From Bin87 sp965261925 (GTDB taxonomy: Bacteria > Chloroflexota > Dehalococcoidia > Lucifugimonadales > UBA3495), in assembly GCA_965261925.1 (NCBI GenBank), contig OZ253486.1:868001-932000 (forward strand): a DNA stretch of 64,000 bases, given 5' to 3'. The position numbers and the translations under genes are program-made. Positions 35,181 to 44,060 of this stretch are shown piece after piece (the first letter of the stretch is position 1; the number at the start of each line of letters is the position of its first letter). The notes below the pieces were generated by a model. That model searched no databases. It was not told where the DNA came from and saw only the letters and a list, made by a program, of their open reading frames with translations.

Positions 35181-36079
35181 TAAACTGAAGCCAAGGTGAA
35201 ATCTACATTCGCGGGATGGGAAGGGTCGGCTTGAGTGCTGGCAGTCAGTTCTGCTGCTCGAGCCTGAAGCACGGTCTGGCATCGGCGCTTGACTTCGTCG
35301 CATCGGCTGGACAGGCTGGCGAAAAAGTCGCCCACCTTCTCCTGGACTGCGGCACGGGTCCCCAGGCACAGGTTGGCGGTCACCTCTTGACGTACCCAGC
35401 CCCAAATAGCCTCGTCGGCGTTGAAATCTGGGCTATAGGTGGGCAGGTTCACCAAGCGCAGGTTCAAGTTGGGGTTGGCCAGGTAGGCTCGCAGCGCGTC
35501 GCCCCTATGAGCTGGGGAATTGTCCCAAATCACCGTCAACGGTTCGGTGTGTTGCGCCCGCAGTTGACGCAGGAAGGCAACCGACAGGAAGGCAACCGAG
35601 GTGGTGGAGTTGCTGTTACCTTCCAGTTCCATCAACTCCACCTCTCCGGTTTCCAGACACACCGCCGAGTAGTAGCTCGCCTTCTCCCCACGTCGCGGGC
35701 TGGTGGAGTCCACCAGCGCCGGTTCACCCTTCAGCACCCATTTGGCCCGCAGATCCGCATCCGCCCGAAAGTGAGCCTCATCAGCGAAGAATATCTTGGC
35801 CCCAGTTCGTCGGGCCGCCGCTGTCAAGGCAATGTACTCCCTCACAAAGCCTTCCCGCCGTACCGGGTCTGCCTTGACCAACCGCTTCTTGGGACGCTTC
35901 AGGACAAAGCCCAACCGGTGCAGGTAATTCAGGCAACCACTCCGGCTCAGCGTCAACCCGAAGCGTTCCTCTACCAACCGGCGCACCGCCTTCCAGTTCC
36001 AGTTGGACAAATCGATGCCAGCTTGCGACGGCAATTCCTGCACCGCCGCCTTCAACTCGGCCTGCCGCTCCCGGTTCAA
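35180..36079 (-). CDS. IS630-like transposase, catalytic frame (ISa copy 2)
   Basis: A 299-residue DDE catalytic half: FFADEAHF (Asp), IWDNSPAH (Asp) and NADEAIWGW (Glu). It is expected to be fused to the HTH frame at 36076-36336 by a -1 shift on seven C (36083-36089). Its TAG stop is formed by the end of the element plus the target G. Confidence 0.9.
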   Translation of the reverse strand: MNRERQAELKAAVQELPSQAGIDLSNWNWKAVRRLVEERFGLTLSRSGCLNYLHRLGFVLKRPKKRLVKADPVRREGFVREYIALTAAARRTGAKIFFADEAHFRADADLRAKWVLKGEPALVDSTSPRRGEKASYYSAVCLETGEVELMELEGNSNSTTSVAFLSVAFLRQLRAQHTEPLTVIWDNSPAHRGDALRAYLANPNLNLRLVNLPTYSPDFNADEAIWGWVRQEVTANLCLGTRAAVQEKVGDFFASLSSRCDEVKRRCQTVLQARAAELTASTQADPSHPANVDFTLASV

Positions 36080-36432
36080 TGCGGGGGGGAACCTCCTGAC
36101 TGCTCAAAAGCCAGCGCCTCAGGACCACCCTCCCGGAATGCCGTGGCCCATTGGCCAATAGTGTGGGCGTCCCGTTCCAACGCCGCGGCCGCGGCCGCGG
36201 CCGTCCAGCCTCGCGCCAGCAACCACACCGCGTGCCACCGTTCCCGCTCCCGAGGCGTCGGCGCTCGGTACATCCGTCGTCGTACCGCAGCCTCATCCAT
36301 GCGCCACCGCTCCAGCAGCGCTCCCATCTCCAGCATACCCACCAGCAACCCCCGGCAACTTCCCAACCGATCCTCTCAATTCCTTCCAATTCTATCTAAA
36401 CCAAGTGCGGGTTTCACCTTGGCTTCGGTTTA
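35181..36432 (-). mobile_element. ISa copy 2, IS630-like insertion sequence
   Basis: About 1.25 kb, inverted relative to copy 1. Ends TAAACTGAAGCCAAGGTGAA and TAAACCGAAGCCAAGGTGAA. It lies at the TA of the right end of an ISb remnant, so it inserted in or next to it. Confidence 0.93.
36076..36336 (-). CDS. IS630-like transposase, HTH frame (ISa copy 2)
   Basis: An 86-residue N-terminal half with a helix-turn-helix and an alanine tract coded by GGCCGC repeats (GWTAAAAAAAL). It ends FEQSGGSPPH at a stop just after the C7 run. A GGAGG lies immediately 5' of the run, which could aid a -1 shift or re-initiation. Confidence 0.85.
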   Translation of the reverse strand: MLEMGALLERWRMDEAAVRRRMYRAPTPRERERWHAVWLLARGWTAAAAAAALERDAHTIGQWATAFREGGPEALAFEQSGGSPPH

Positions 36433-36544
36433 GGGTCCGGTATCAAAAGCTTTGCAGAGGGGCTGAATGGCCGGTGCGGCATGGTTACGACGTAATGCGT
36501 CGCGCCAGGTGTCCCGCGTCAACTAGAAATGCCGGTTACGTCGA

Positions 36545-37321
36545 TTAGTTTTGCCGGTTCACCTCCTCTGGCTGGCGGCGTTGCTGGGCCGCGCCGGTGC
36601 GGTAGCTGGGGACGTCAAACTCCAGGATGACGGAGTGATGCACCACCCGGTCGATGGCGGCCGCGGTGGCCATGGGGTTGGCGAAGATGCGCTCCCACTC
36701 CGAGAAGACCAGGTTGGACGTGATGCCCAGCGACCTCCGCTCGTAGCGTTCGGCGATGAGGGTGAAGAGGACCTCGGACTCCTCGGCCCCCTGGGGCAGA
36801 TAGCCCAGGTCGTCCAGGAGCAGGAAGTCGAAGTTGTCCAGCTTGCGCAGCTGCCGGGGCAGGGCAAGGTCGCGCTTTGCGGCGAGCAGTTCCTGCACCA
36901 GACGATAGGCTGGGGCGAAGAGGACCGAGTGGCCGGCTTCCACTAGGCGGTGGCCCAAGGCACACAGGGCGTGGGTCTTGCCGGTGCCGGGCAATCCGAA
37001 GGCCAGCACGTTGACGCCGCTATCTACGAAACTGGCCTGGGCCAGTTGGTCCATCTGCTGCCTGAGTGCCAAGGGCATCCGGTCGTGCTCGAAGGTCTCC
37101 CAGGTCTTGCCCGAGGGCAGCCTGGATATCTTGCGCAGCCGGTCGATGCGACGCTGACGGCGATCCTCGGCTTCCTGTTCCAGCACCTCCAGAAAGGTGG
37201 GCAGGGCGTCGCCGTGGCCAGCGGCGGTGAAACGCGGCGTGGTTTCCGCCCCCGCCGTGGGCAGCTTGAATTGGTGGCACAGATCGCTGATGCGTTCCTG
37301 CATGATGCTGGTGTCCGTCAT
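36545..37321 (-). CDS. istB: IS21 helper ATPase IstB
   Basis: A 258-residue DnaC-like AAA+ ATPase assisting IstA. Walker A is GLPGTGKTHAL, Walker B LLLDDLGYL, and the C-terminal AIDRVVHHSVILEF is typical. Its ATG at 37321 overlaps the istA stop (ATGA). Confidence 0.93.
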   Translation of the reverse strand: MTDTSIMQERISDLCHQFKLPTAGAETTPRFTAAGHGDALPTFLEVLEQEAEDRRQRRIDRLRKISRLPSGKTWETFEHDRMPLALRQQMDQLAQASFVDSGVNVLAFGLPGTGKTHALCALGHRLVEAGHSVLFAPAYRLVQELLAAKRDLALPRQLRKLDNFDFLLLDDLGYLPQGAEESEVLFTLIAERYERRSLGITSNLVFSEWERIFANPMATAAAIDRVVHHSVILEFDVPSYRTGAAQQRRQPEEVNRQN

Positions 37322-38608
37322 CCGCACACCTCCACCGTGGCCAGGCTGACCGTGAGCAAGCGGTCGTAGACTTTCAGGTCCGGCTTCCCGGACAGGGTCA
37401 GCAGCGGAGCTTCCGGCGCCCTGGGCTCGGCCAACTCCTTCACCGCAGCGTAGTCGAAGGTCTCCCCCGTTTCCAAAAGCAGGTCCAGCGCGCTGTCCAC
37501 CGTGGCTTCCATCGTGGTCGCCGCCAGGTGCAGGATGCGCGCGTACTCCACGTCGGCTCGTTCCCCACGCCATTTCCTGAGCCCGTCGTAGGCGAGGCGG
37601 AAGTGCATGGTGGGAAACAGCTGCTCCCGGAAGCGGTAGCGAGCGAAGGCCCCTGGCTTGCGCACCAGCGACCCGATGACATGGCGGTAATTGACGTTGG
37701 CTTCCCCCTCACCGTGCACCCGCGCCATGCGTTCCACCAGACTGCCCTTGTAGTACACTTCCACCCAGTCGGCGTACAGCCGGATCCGCACCTCCTTCCC
37801 GATGAGACGGGAGGGCACGGAGTAGGTCCGACCGGCTGCCTTGACGGTGCTCCACTTACGGACCTTGGCCTGGTAGTTGACGTATTCCGGCATGGGAGCT
37901 GAGGGTAGGGGTCCCAGCGAAGGCATTTCCTGCTCCAGCTTCCCTTGTACCAGGCGATTGCGCCTGGCGACCATCTGCCGGATGAAGTCGGCGTAGTGGT
38001 CGACGGTGTCGAAGTCGCGGCTGCCTCTGAGCATCAGGGCTTGGTCGATGGCGTCCTTGAGCCGGTAGTGAGCCTGCTCGGCGACGCCGTTTTCATGGCT
38101 CTGGCCGCGATTGATGCGGGTGGACTGGAGACCGTAGTGGTCCAGCAGGGCGGCGTAATTGTCGTTAAGCGCCCGCCCCCGGCTGCGTTTCACCTCGTGG
38201 GTGGCGGCAGAGGTATTGTCGCTGCGCACCACCTCAGGCACGCCGCCCAGGGTCCAGAGGGCAGATTGCAGACCCTTTTGCAACGCCAGGAAGGTCTCGC
38301 CGGCGGCGAGCTCCGCGTAGCGCCACCCCGAGTGGCTGAGGATCAGCTGGAACAGCTGGTGGCGGTAGGGCTGACCGGCGATAGTCACTTTCAGGGAACT
38401 GCCGTGGGTGAAGTCGAACTGGGCTTCCCGGCCGGGTGGATGCTCCTGGGGGAAGTACACCTCCTGATCCGGACCGTTTAGCGCCCGCCAATCCTGTAAT
38501 CGTCGTTGCAGTGTGCGCAGCTGGGAAGCGCTGAACCGGCCGGGATGCTGCTCCTCCAACCACTCGATAATTGTCGTTGCCTTCAGCTTGCCCGCCGCTT
38601 CTCCTTGC

Positions 38609-40100
38609 CTGGACTTTGCGCATTTTTTAGGAAAAGAATAAGGACAGGGTAAGATGGCCTGACCCCACTTTCGACGAAAGGTCCAGCCATGCTCACCCTG
38701 CCCGATGCCATTGTAGCCGTTCTCGTTCCCTTCGCAACGTTGTTCAGCAACCCAACCTGGCGCAAAGCGCAGGTGTTGCTGGTGGGCGCGATACTGGCGC
38801 CAGGCCAGCGCACGGTGGCCGCGGCGCTGCGGGTCATGGGTCGCAGCGATGACGGCGACTTCGCCCGCTACCATGAGGTGCTCAACCGGGCGGTGTGGTC
38901 GCCCCGTGCGGCCGCGGGTATTCTGTTGGTATTGTTGCTCCAGCACCTGGATCGCGGCGATGGCCCCCTGATCTTCGGCGTCGACGAAACCTTGGAGCGG
39001 CGTCGGGGCCGTAGCATCGGCGCTCTGGGCGTTTACCGTGATGCGGTGCGTTCCAGCCGCTCCCAAGTGGTCAAAGCCAGTGGTTTGCGCTGGATCTCCC
39101 TGATGTGGCTGGGCCAGGTGCCCTGGGCGGGACGCCATTGGGCCCTGCCGGTGCTCACGGTGCTGGCGCCATCGGCGCGGTACTATCAGGAGAGAGGACG
39201 TCGGCACAAGAAGCTCACCGACTGGGCACGCCAGATGGTCCTGCAACTGCGCCGCTGGCTGCCGCAGCGGTCGCTGGTGCTGGTGGGGGACAACGGCTAC
39301 GCTGTGCTCGACCTGCTGCACTGCTGCCAGTCCCTGTCGGAACCCGTTACCCTGATCGCCAGACTGCGCCTGGATGCCGCCCTCTATGCGCCCGCGCCAC
39401 CCCGTCAACCGGGTCAGAACGGCCGCCCAGCGCTGAAGGGCGCACGACGACCCTCGCTGAAAGCGCTCCTTGAGCAGCCCCCGGCTACTGACCAGCCTCA
39501 GGTAACCTGGACCAGCGCCACGGTGGGCTGGTACGACGGCGCCACCCGCACTGTGGAACTCACCTCCCAGACCGCAGTCTGGTACCGCTCGGGCAAACCC
39601 CCGGTGCGCATTCGCTGGGTGCTGATCCGAGACCCACAGGGCGCCTTCGCGCCCCAGGCCCTGCTGTGCACCGACCCGTCGGCAGACCCGACGCAGATCC
39701 TGGAATGGCCAGATCCTGGAATGGTTCGTGCTGCGCTGGCAACTGGAGGTCACTTTTCAGGAGGTGCGGACCCATCTGGGCGTGGAGACCCAGCGCCAGT
39801 GGTCCGACCTGGCCATCACCCGCACCACGCCGGTCCTGCTGGGACTCTTTTCCTGGATCACCCTGGCCGCCCACGCGCTGCAAGAACGCCACCCCATGAT
39901 CCAGCGTAGAGCGGCCTGGTACGACAAACCGTCGCCGACCTTCGTCGACGCCATCGCCCTGGTGCGCCGCCACCTGTGGCTGGCGTCGGAGGGTTTCCCC
40001 CGGTCGCCCAGCGACCCCGATACGCAAGAACTCCCCACCGCTCTGTACCACCGATTGGTGGATTCCCTCGCTTACGCCGCCTGAAATGCGCAAAGTCCAG
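38609..40100 (+). mobile_element. IS701/IS4-like insertion sequence within istA
   Basis: 1.49 kb with 17-bp inverted ends CTGGACTTTGCGCATTT and a 5-bp target duplication CTTGC (38604-38608 and 40101-40105). It carries a DDE transposase in the plus direction. It is the youngest event in this part of the nest that can be read exactly. Confidence 0.92.
38689..40084 (+). pseudogene. IS701-like DDE transposase, frameshifted by a 16-bp duplication
   Basis: The frame from 38689 reads LPDAIVAVLVPFATLFS, FGVDETLERRRG (Asp), LVGDNGYAVLDLL (Asp) and stays in phase up to QILEW. There 39694-39709 and 39710-39725 are copies of CAGATCCTGGAATGG plus one base, a 16-bp tandem duplication that shifts the frame. 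The end, with RWQLEVTFQEVRTHLG (Glu), is in another frame from 39728. Removing 16 bp restores 459 codons. Confidence 0.88.
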
Positions 40101-40457
40101 CTTGCAGCAGGGGCTCGATCTCTTCCTCCCACACCCCGTCGAAGGGATCGGGCCGGGTGCGCCACTGGCGCTCTTGCCTGGTTTCCGACGGCAACGGGCC
40201 GCTTTGCCATTTCCGTGCCGAGCGCACGCTCATTCCAGCCTTGGCCGCTGCTGTCTCCTGAGTCTTTCCTTCCATAAGTTTCCGCCTCAATAGTGCGACT
40301 TGTCGGTCTGTGATCAATCCGGTACCTCCGTACCGGATGATTTACCTCATCTCGACCGGCAAAAGTAGTCGTCGCGACCGGCAGGACTTATTGTCGTTCA
40401 TCATACACGAGCTGCATAGGTTACGATTCGTGCACATGGACTACCCTGCTGAGGGTA

Positions 40458-41357
40458 CTAAACTGAAGCCAAGGTGAAATCTACATTCGCGGGATGGGAA
40501 GGGTCGGCTTGAGTGCTGGCAGTCAGTTCTGCTGCTCGAGCCTGAAGCACGGTCTGGCATCGGCGCTTGACTTCGTCGCATCGGCTGGACAGGCTGGCGA
40601 AAAAGTCGCCCACCTTCTCCTGGACTGCGGCACGGGTCCCCAGGCACAGGTTGGCGGTCACCTCTTGACGTACCCAGCCCCAAATAGCCTCGTCGGCGTT
40701 GAAATCTGGGCTATAGGTGGGCAGGTTCACCAAGCGCAGGTTCAAGTTGGGGTTGGCCAGGTAGGCTCGCAGCGCGTCGCCCCTATGAGCTGGGGAATTG
40801 TCCCAAATCACCGTCAACGGTTCGGTGTGTTGCGCCCGCAGTTGACGCAGGAAGGCAACCGACAGGAAGGCAACCGAGGTGGTGGAGTTGCTGTTACCTT
40901 CCAGTTCCATCAACTCCACCTCTCCGGTTTCCAGACACACCGCCGAGTAGTAGCTCGCCTTCTCCCCACGTCGCGGGCTGGTGGAGTCCACCAGCGCCGG
41001 TTCACCCTTCAGCACCCATTTGGCCCGCAGATCCGCATCCGCCCGAAAGTGAGCCTCGTCAGCGAAGAATATCTTGGCCCCAGTTCGTCGGGCCGCCGCT
41101 GTCAAGGCAATGTACTCCCTCACAAAGCCTTCCCGCCGTACCGGGTCTGCCTTGACCAACCGCTTCTTGGGACGCTTCAGGACAAAGCCCAACCGGTGCA
41201 GGTAATTCAGGCAACCACTCCGGCTCAGCGTCAACCCGAAGCGTTCCTCTACCAACCGGCGCACCGCCTTCCAGTTCCAGTTGGACAAATCGATGCCAGC
41301 TTGCGACGGCAATTCCTGCACCGCCGCCTTCAACTCGGCCTGCCGCTCCCGGTTCAA
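40458..41357 (-). CDS. IS630-like transposase, catalytic frame (ISa copy 3)
   Basis: A 299-residue DDE half identical or nearly so to copy 2, with FFADEAHF, IWDNSPAH and NADEAIWGW. Expected to be joined to 41354-41620 by -1 shift at C7 (41361-41367). Confidence 0.9.
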   Translation of the reverse strand: MNRERQAELKAAVQELPSQAGIDLSNWNWKAVRRLVEERFGLTLSRSGCLNYLHRLGFVLKRPKKRLVKADPVRREGFVREYIALTAAARRTGAKIFFADEAHFRADADLRAKWVLKGEPALVDSTSPRRGEKASYYSAVCLETGEVELMELEGNSNSTTSVAFLSVAFLRQLRAQHTEPLTVIWDNSPAHRGDALRAYLANPNLNLRLVNLPTYSPDFNADEAIWGWVRQEVTANLCLGTRAAVQEKVGDFFASLSSRCDEVKRRCQTVLQARAAELTASTQADPSHPANVDFTLASV

Positions 41358-41716
41358 TGCGGGGGGGAACCTCCTGACTGCTCAAAAGCCAGCGCCTCAG
41401 GACCACCCTCCCGGAATGCCGTGGCCCATTGGCCAATAGTGTGGGCGTCCCGTTCCAACGCCGCGGCCGCGGCCGCGGCCGCGGCCGTCCAGCCTCGCGC
41501 CAGCAACCACACCGCGTGCCACCGTTCCCGCTCCCGAGGCGTCGGCGCTCGGTACATCCGTCGTCGTACCGCAGCCTCATCCATGCGCCACCGCTCCAGC
41601 AGCGCTCCCATCTCCAGCATACCCACCAGCAACCCCCGGCAACTTCCCAACCGATCCTCTCAATTCCTTCCAATTCTATCTAAACCAAGTGCGGGTTTCA
41701 CCTTGGCTTCGGTTTA
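40459..41716 (-). mobile_element. ISa copy 3, IS630-like insertion sequence
   Basis: Same ends and direction as copy 2, almost identical in sequence, with two more alanine codons (one extra hexanucleotide) in the GGCCGC tract near 41460-41485. Its right TA (41715-41716) is the left TA of ISb. Confidence 0.93.
41354..41620 (-). CDS. IS630-like transposase, HTH frame (ISa copy 3)
   Basis: An 88-residue N-terminal half, two alanines longer than copy 2 owing to the GGCCGC expansion. Ends FEQSGGSPPH just past the C7 run. Confidence 0.85.
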   Translation of the reverse strand: MLEMGALLERWRMDEAAVRRRMYRAPTPRERERWHAVWLLARGWTAAAAAAAAALERDAHTIGQWATAFREGGPEALAFEQSGGSPPH

Positions 41717-42922
41717 GTATTCAGTCATACCTGTATCGACAGATACGGCGGAGGTGAGCCGGAGTGGCTACGCTGAGCAGCAATCAGCAGTGCGGGAGGT
41801 CCAGCATCCATGGTTCAGGAGAAGTACGGGGTACAGTTGACGGCAGAGGATCGAGCAGGGCTCCGACAGTGGATCCGAAGCGGCCAGCATTCGGCTCGGG
41901 TAATCACGCGGGCGCGCATCCTGCTCAGGACTGACGAAGGATGGAGCGCGAGCCAGACGGTGTTGCGCACCAAACGGCGCTACGCCGAGGAAGGATTGGA
42001 CGGCGTGCTGCACGACCATCCTCAAGCCAACCGGTATCGTAAGCTGGATGATCGTGGCGAAGCCCATCTGATCGCGCTGGCGTGCAGCGCTGCGCCCGAA
42101 GGACATGACCGCTGAGCCCTTGACCAGTTACCCTGCGGCTGCTGGCCGACCAGGCGGTAGAGTTGGGGTTGGTAGAATCGCTGTCCCACGAGACGGTGCG
42201 TCTGCGACTCAAAAAACATCCTCCAGCCGTGGCGGAAGCAACAGTGGTGCATCCCCAAGGTGAACGGGGAGTTCGTGGCCGCCATGGAGGACGTGCTGGA
42301 CCTCTACGCCGAACCCTACGACCCAAACCGGCCGGTGGTGTGCTTCGACGAGACCTCCACCCAACTGCTGGCCGATGTGAGAGAGCCTTTGCCCGCCCAA
42401 CCGGGACGCCCGCGACGCCAGGACTACGAGTACCGGCGCGGCGGCACCCGCAACATCTTCCTGACCTGTGAACCCCTGGCCGGTTGGCGCCACATAGCCA
42501 TCACCGAACGCCGTACCCTGCAGGACTTCGCCCACCAGATGCAGTGGCTGGTGGATGTAGCCTATCCCCACGCTCCGGTGGTACGGGTGGTGCTCGACAA
42601 TCTGAACACCCACCGCATGGCTTCCCTGTACGAGACCTTTCCGGCTGCTGAGGCTCGGCGCATCGTGAAACGGTTGGAGTTTCACCACACTCCCAAGCAC
42701 GCCAGTTGGCTGAATATGGCGGAGATTGAATTCAGCGTGTTGACCCGGGCTTGCCTTCAAGGGAGAAACCCCGATGAACTTGCCCTGCAACGGGCTATCG
42801 GCGTCTATGAGACTGAGCGTAACGCTAGGAAAGCCATCATCGACTGGCGGTTCACCACTCAGGATGCCAGACACAAACTGCTGCGATTTTATCCCTGCCT
42901 TTCCAACGTTGATTGAATACTA
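41715..42922 (+). mobile_element. ISb, second IS630-like insertion sequence (decayed)
   Basis: About 1.2 kb. Ends TAGTATTCAGTCA on the left and the complement of TAGTATTCAATCA on the right, each beginning with the TA target. The transposase is broken. Its left TA is the right end of ISa copy 3, and its right TA gives the stop of the gene at 42920. Confidence 0.85.
41810..42916 (+). pseudogene. IS630-like transposase of ISb (frameshifted)
   Basis: Seen pieces: an N-terminal region (41810-42115) with LTAEDRAGLRQWIRSGQHSA and a shortened HTH after GWSASQT, a middle (RLLADQAVELGLVESLS) in another frame, and the catalytic region from about 42260 with VVCFDETSTQ (Asp), VVLDNLNTHRM (Asp) and NMAEIEFSVL (Glu). 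Frame changes lie at about 42113-42135 (an extra segment after GGACATGACCGCTG) and near the A6 run at 42212. An ancient A6 slippage site is possible, but the first break is damage. Confidence 0.8.
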
Positions 42923-43204
42923 GTCGTGATTCGCGGTCAGCAGGCGGTCTTTGAGCGATACGACGCGACCGTCGGCGTCATGAATACGAACGGCTTTATA
43001 CGAACGATCCGACCGTCCTTCTATCAATGCAGAAACCAGTGGGCCTCGATGATTCCAAGGACGAGAAAAACCAACAGTGATGCTCCAGTCGCGCGATAGG
43101 TCATCGAACTCGACTTCTTCAAGGCCGACGTCTGTGATTGCCTCGTCACTGTAAAGGTCAGTCAGATAATTTTTGGCTTTGTGCGCCGCCTCTTTCACGT
43201 CCAT
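42920..43204 (-). CDS. Small hypothetical protein
   Basis: A 94-residue acidic protein of unknown function (DVKEAAHKAKNYLTDLYSDE; SITVGFSRPWNHRGP; SYKAVRIHDADGRVVSLKDR). The ATG at 43204 has GGAGG 6 bases upstream. The TAG stop lies in the terminal CTAG of ISb, which is palindromic, so it need not be altered by the insertion. No membrane span. Confidence 0.7.
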   Translation of the reverse strand: MDVKEAAHKAKNYLTDLYSDEAITDVGLEEVEFDDLSRDWSITVGFSRPWNHRGPLVSALIEGRSDRSYKAVRIHDADGRVVSLKDRLLTANHD

Positions 43205-43334
43205 CGGGGCCTCCGTCAACCTCGCCCGGGAGCTCCAGTCTACGCTTCAGTCTATCAGGATTAGACAGCAGGGCCAGGCAATTGATGTAACGCCGTGCGG
43301 GTTACAGCTTACCGTCCGAAAAGGCAGGCAAGCG

Positions 43335-44048
43335 TCAGTCCAGGTCGCGGATGTAGGCGCGGAAGATGACCTTGCTCGCGGCCAGGGTCAGGACGGCGGC
43401 GATGAACAGAAGCACCAGCGTCAGTTCCAGGCTCTGCAGGGCGAACCCCAGGCCGGTTGCCGCTGCCGGCGGGTGTTCGGTGTCCGTTATCGACATCAGC
43501 AGTATCACGACGCCCAGCGTGATCGCCGCCGCCACATCGGCGGCCCAGTGGTGCGCGCTGTCGGGTACGGGAACCCAGCCGGCATGGAATAACGCGAAGG
43601 ACGTCAGTGCGCCGACGGTCAGGCCAAGGACGTGCCCGCCCACCAGGTGCCGCAGCGCCGCGCTGCTGGAGTTGGGATGCACGAAGACGATCACCGCGCT
43701 GGAGCCCAGACCGGCGGCCAGGACCGCGTCCGCCACGGAATCCACCATCAGCATGACGACGAGCATCACCACCGCCGCCAGGGCCGACTGCCACAGGTAG
43801 CGCGTTTTGAGCTGGAAAAACTGTACGTTGTACAGCTCTATGAACAGGGGCAGATGCAAGCGCCGACTCATCCGCCGGGGCATCAACTGCAACTCGCCGC
43901 GTGACATCAGGCGATTCAGGAACCCGGTCGGTTGACGCGAGCGCCGCTCACGTCCGCGCCGCCGCCCATGAGCGCCGGCTCTCCTTCTTCGCCTTGACTC
44001 CTCACCACCCGCGATGTCGCCAGGTTCCGACCTGGCGCGGTCTGCCAT
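43335..44048 (-). CDS. HPP-family membrane protein
   Basis: A 237-residue frame whose last 165 residues form four membrane spans with the TEHPPAAATGLGFA signature of the HPP family. Family members are integral membrane proteins, some linked to nitrite uptake in plastids; bacterial roles are poorly known. The first 47 residues are an Arg-rich tract (RRRRRAGAHGRRRGRERR), which looks artificial, so the true start may be ATG at 43907. It follows the hydrolase gene by 12 bp. Confidence 0.8.
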   Translation of the reverse strand: MADRARSEPGDIAGGEESRRRRRAGAHGRRRGRERRSRQPTGFLNRLMSRGELQLMPRRMSRRLHLPLFIELYNVQFFQLKTRYLWQSALAAVVMLVVMLMVDSVADAVLAAGLGSSAVIVFVHPNSSSAALRHLVGGHVLGLTVGALTSFALFHAGWVPVPDSAHHWAADVAAAITLGVVILLMSITDTEHPPAAATGLGFALQSLELTLVLLFIAAVLTLAASKVIFRAYIRDLD

Positions 44049-44060
44049 AGCTCGGCGGCG

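Larger units (their letters stand above)
37318..40317 (-). pseudogene. istA: IS21 transposase IstA, split by an IS701/IS4-like element
   Basis: N-terminal part (40317-40101) starts at TTG with GGAGG 7 bases before and shows the HTH (LMEGKTQETAAAKAGMSVRS). C-terminal part (38603-37318) carries the integrase core (FDFTHGS, VVRSDNTSAATH, ENGVAEQAHYRLKDA). If the inserted element and one CTTGC are removed, the gene rejoins in frame to 1503 bp, 500 residues (LLQ then GEAAGKLKA), normal for IstA. As it stands it cannot give full-length IstA. Confidence 0.9.
36510..40403 (-). mobile_element. IS21-like insertion sequence, interrupted
   Basis: An istA-istB element on the minus strand. Each end carries two copies of a TTTTGCCGGT-type site in register: left end from 36510 (two sites at about 36530 and 36550), right end from 40403 inward. 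The ends begin TGT and TGA. The IS701/IS4-like element at 38609-40100 lies in istA. No flanking duplication is seen. Confidence 0.85.

Noticed and set aside
37318..39753. A continuous 811-residue minus-strand frame
   Set aside because: It runs from istA through the end of the inner insertion sequence; the CTTGC duplications show the junction is artificial.
36500..40412. Target duplication of the IS21-like element
   Set aside because: The sequences outside 36510 and 40403 do not match over 4-8 bp, so borders are set by the ends only.
42920..42923. ISb insertion truncating the small gene at 42920-43204
   Set aside because: The TAG lies in the palindromic CTAG of the target, so the same stop would exist without the element.
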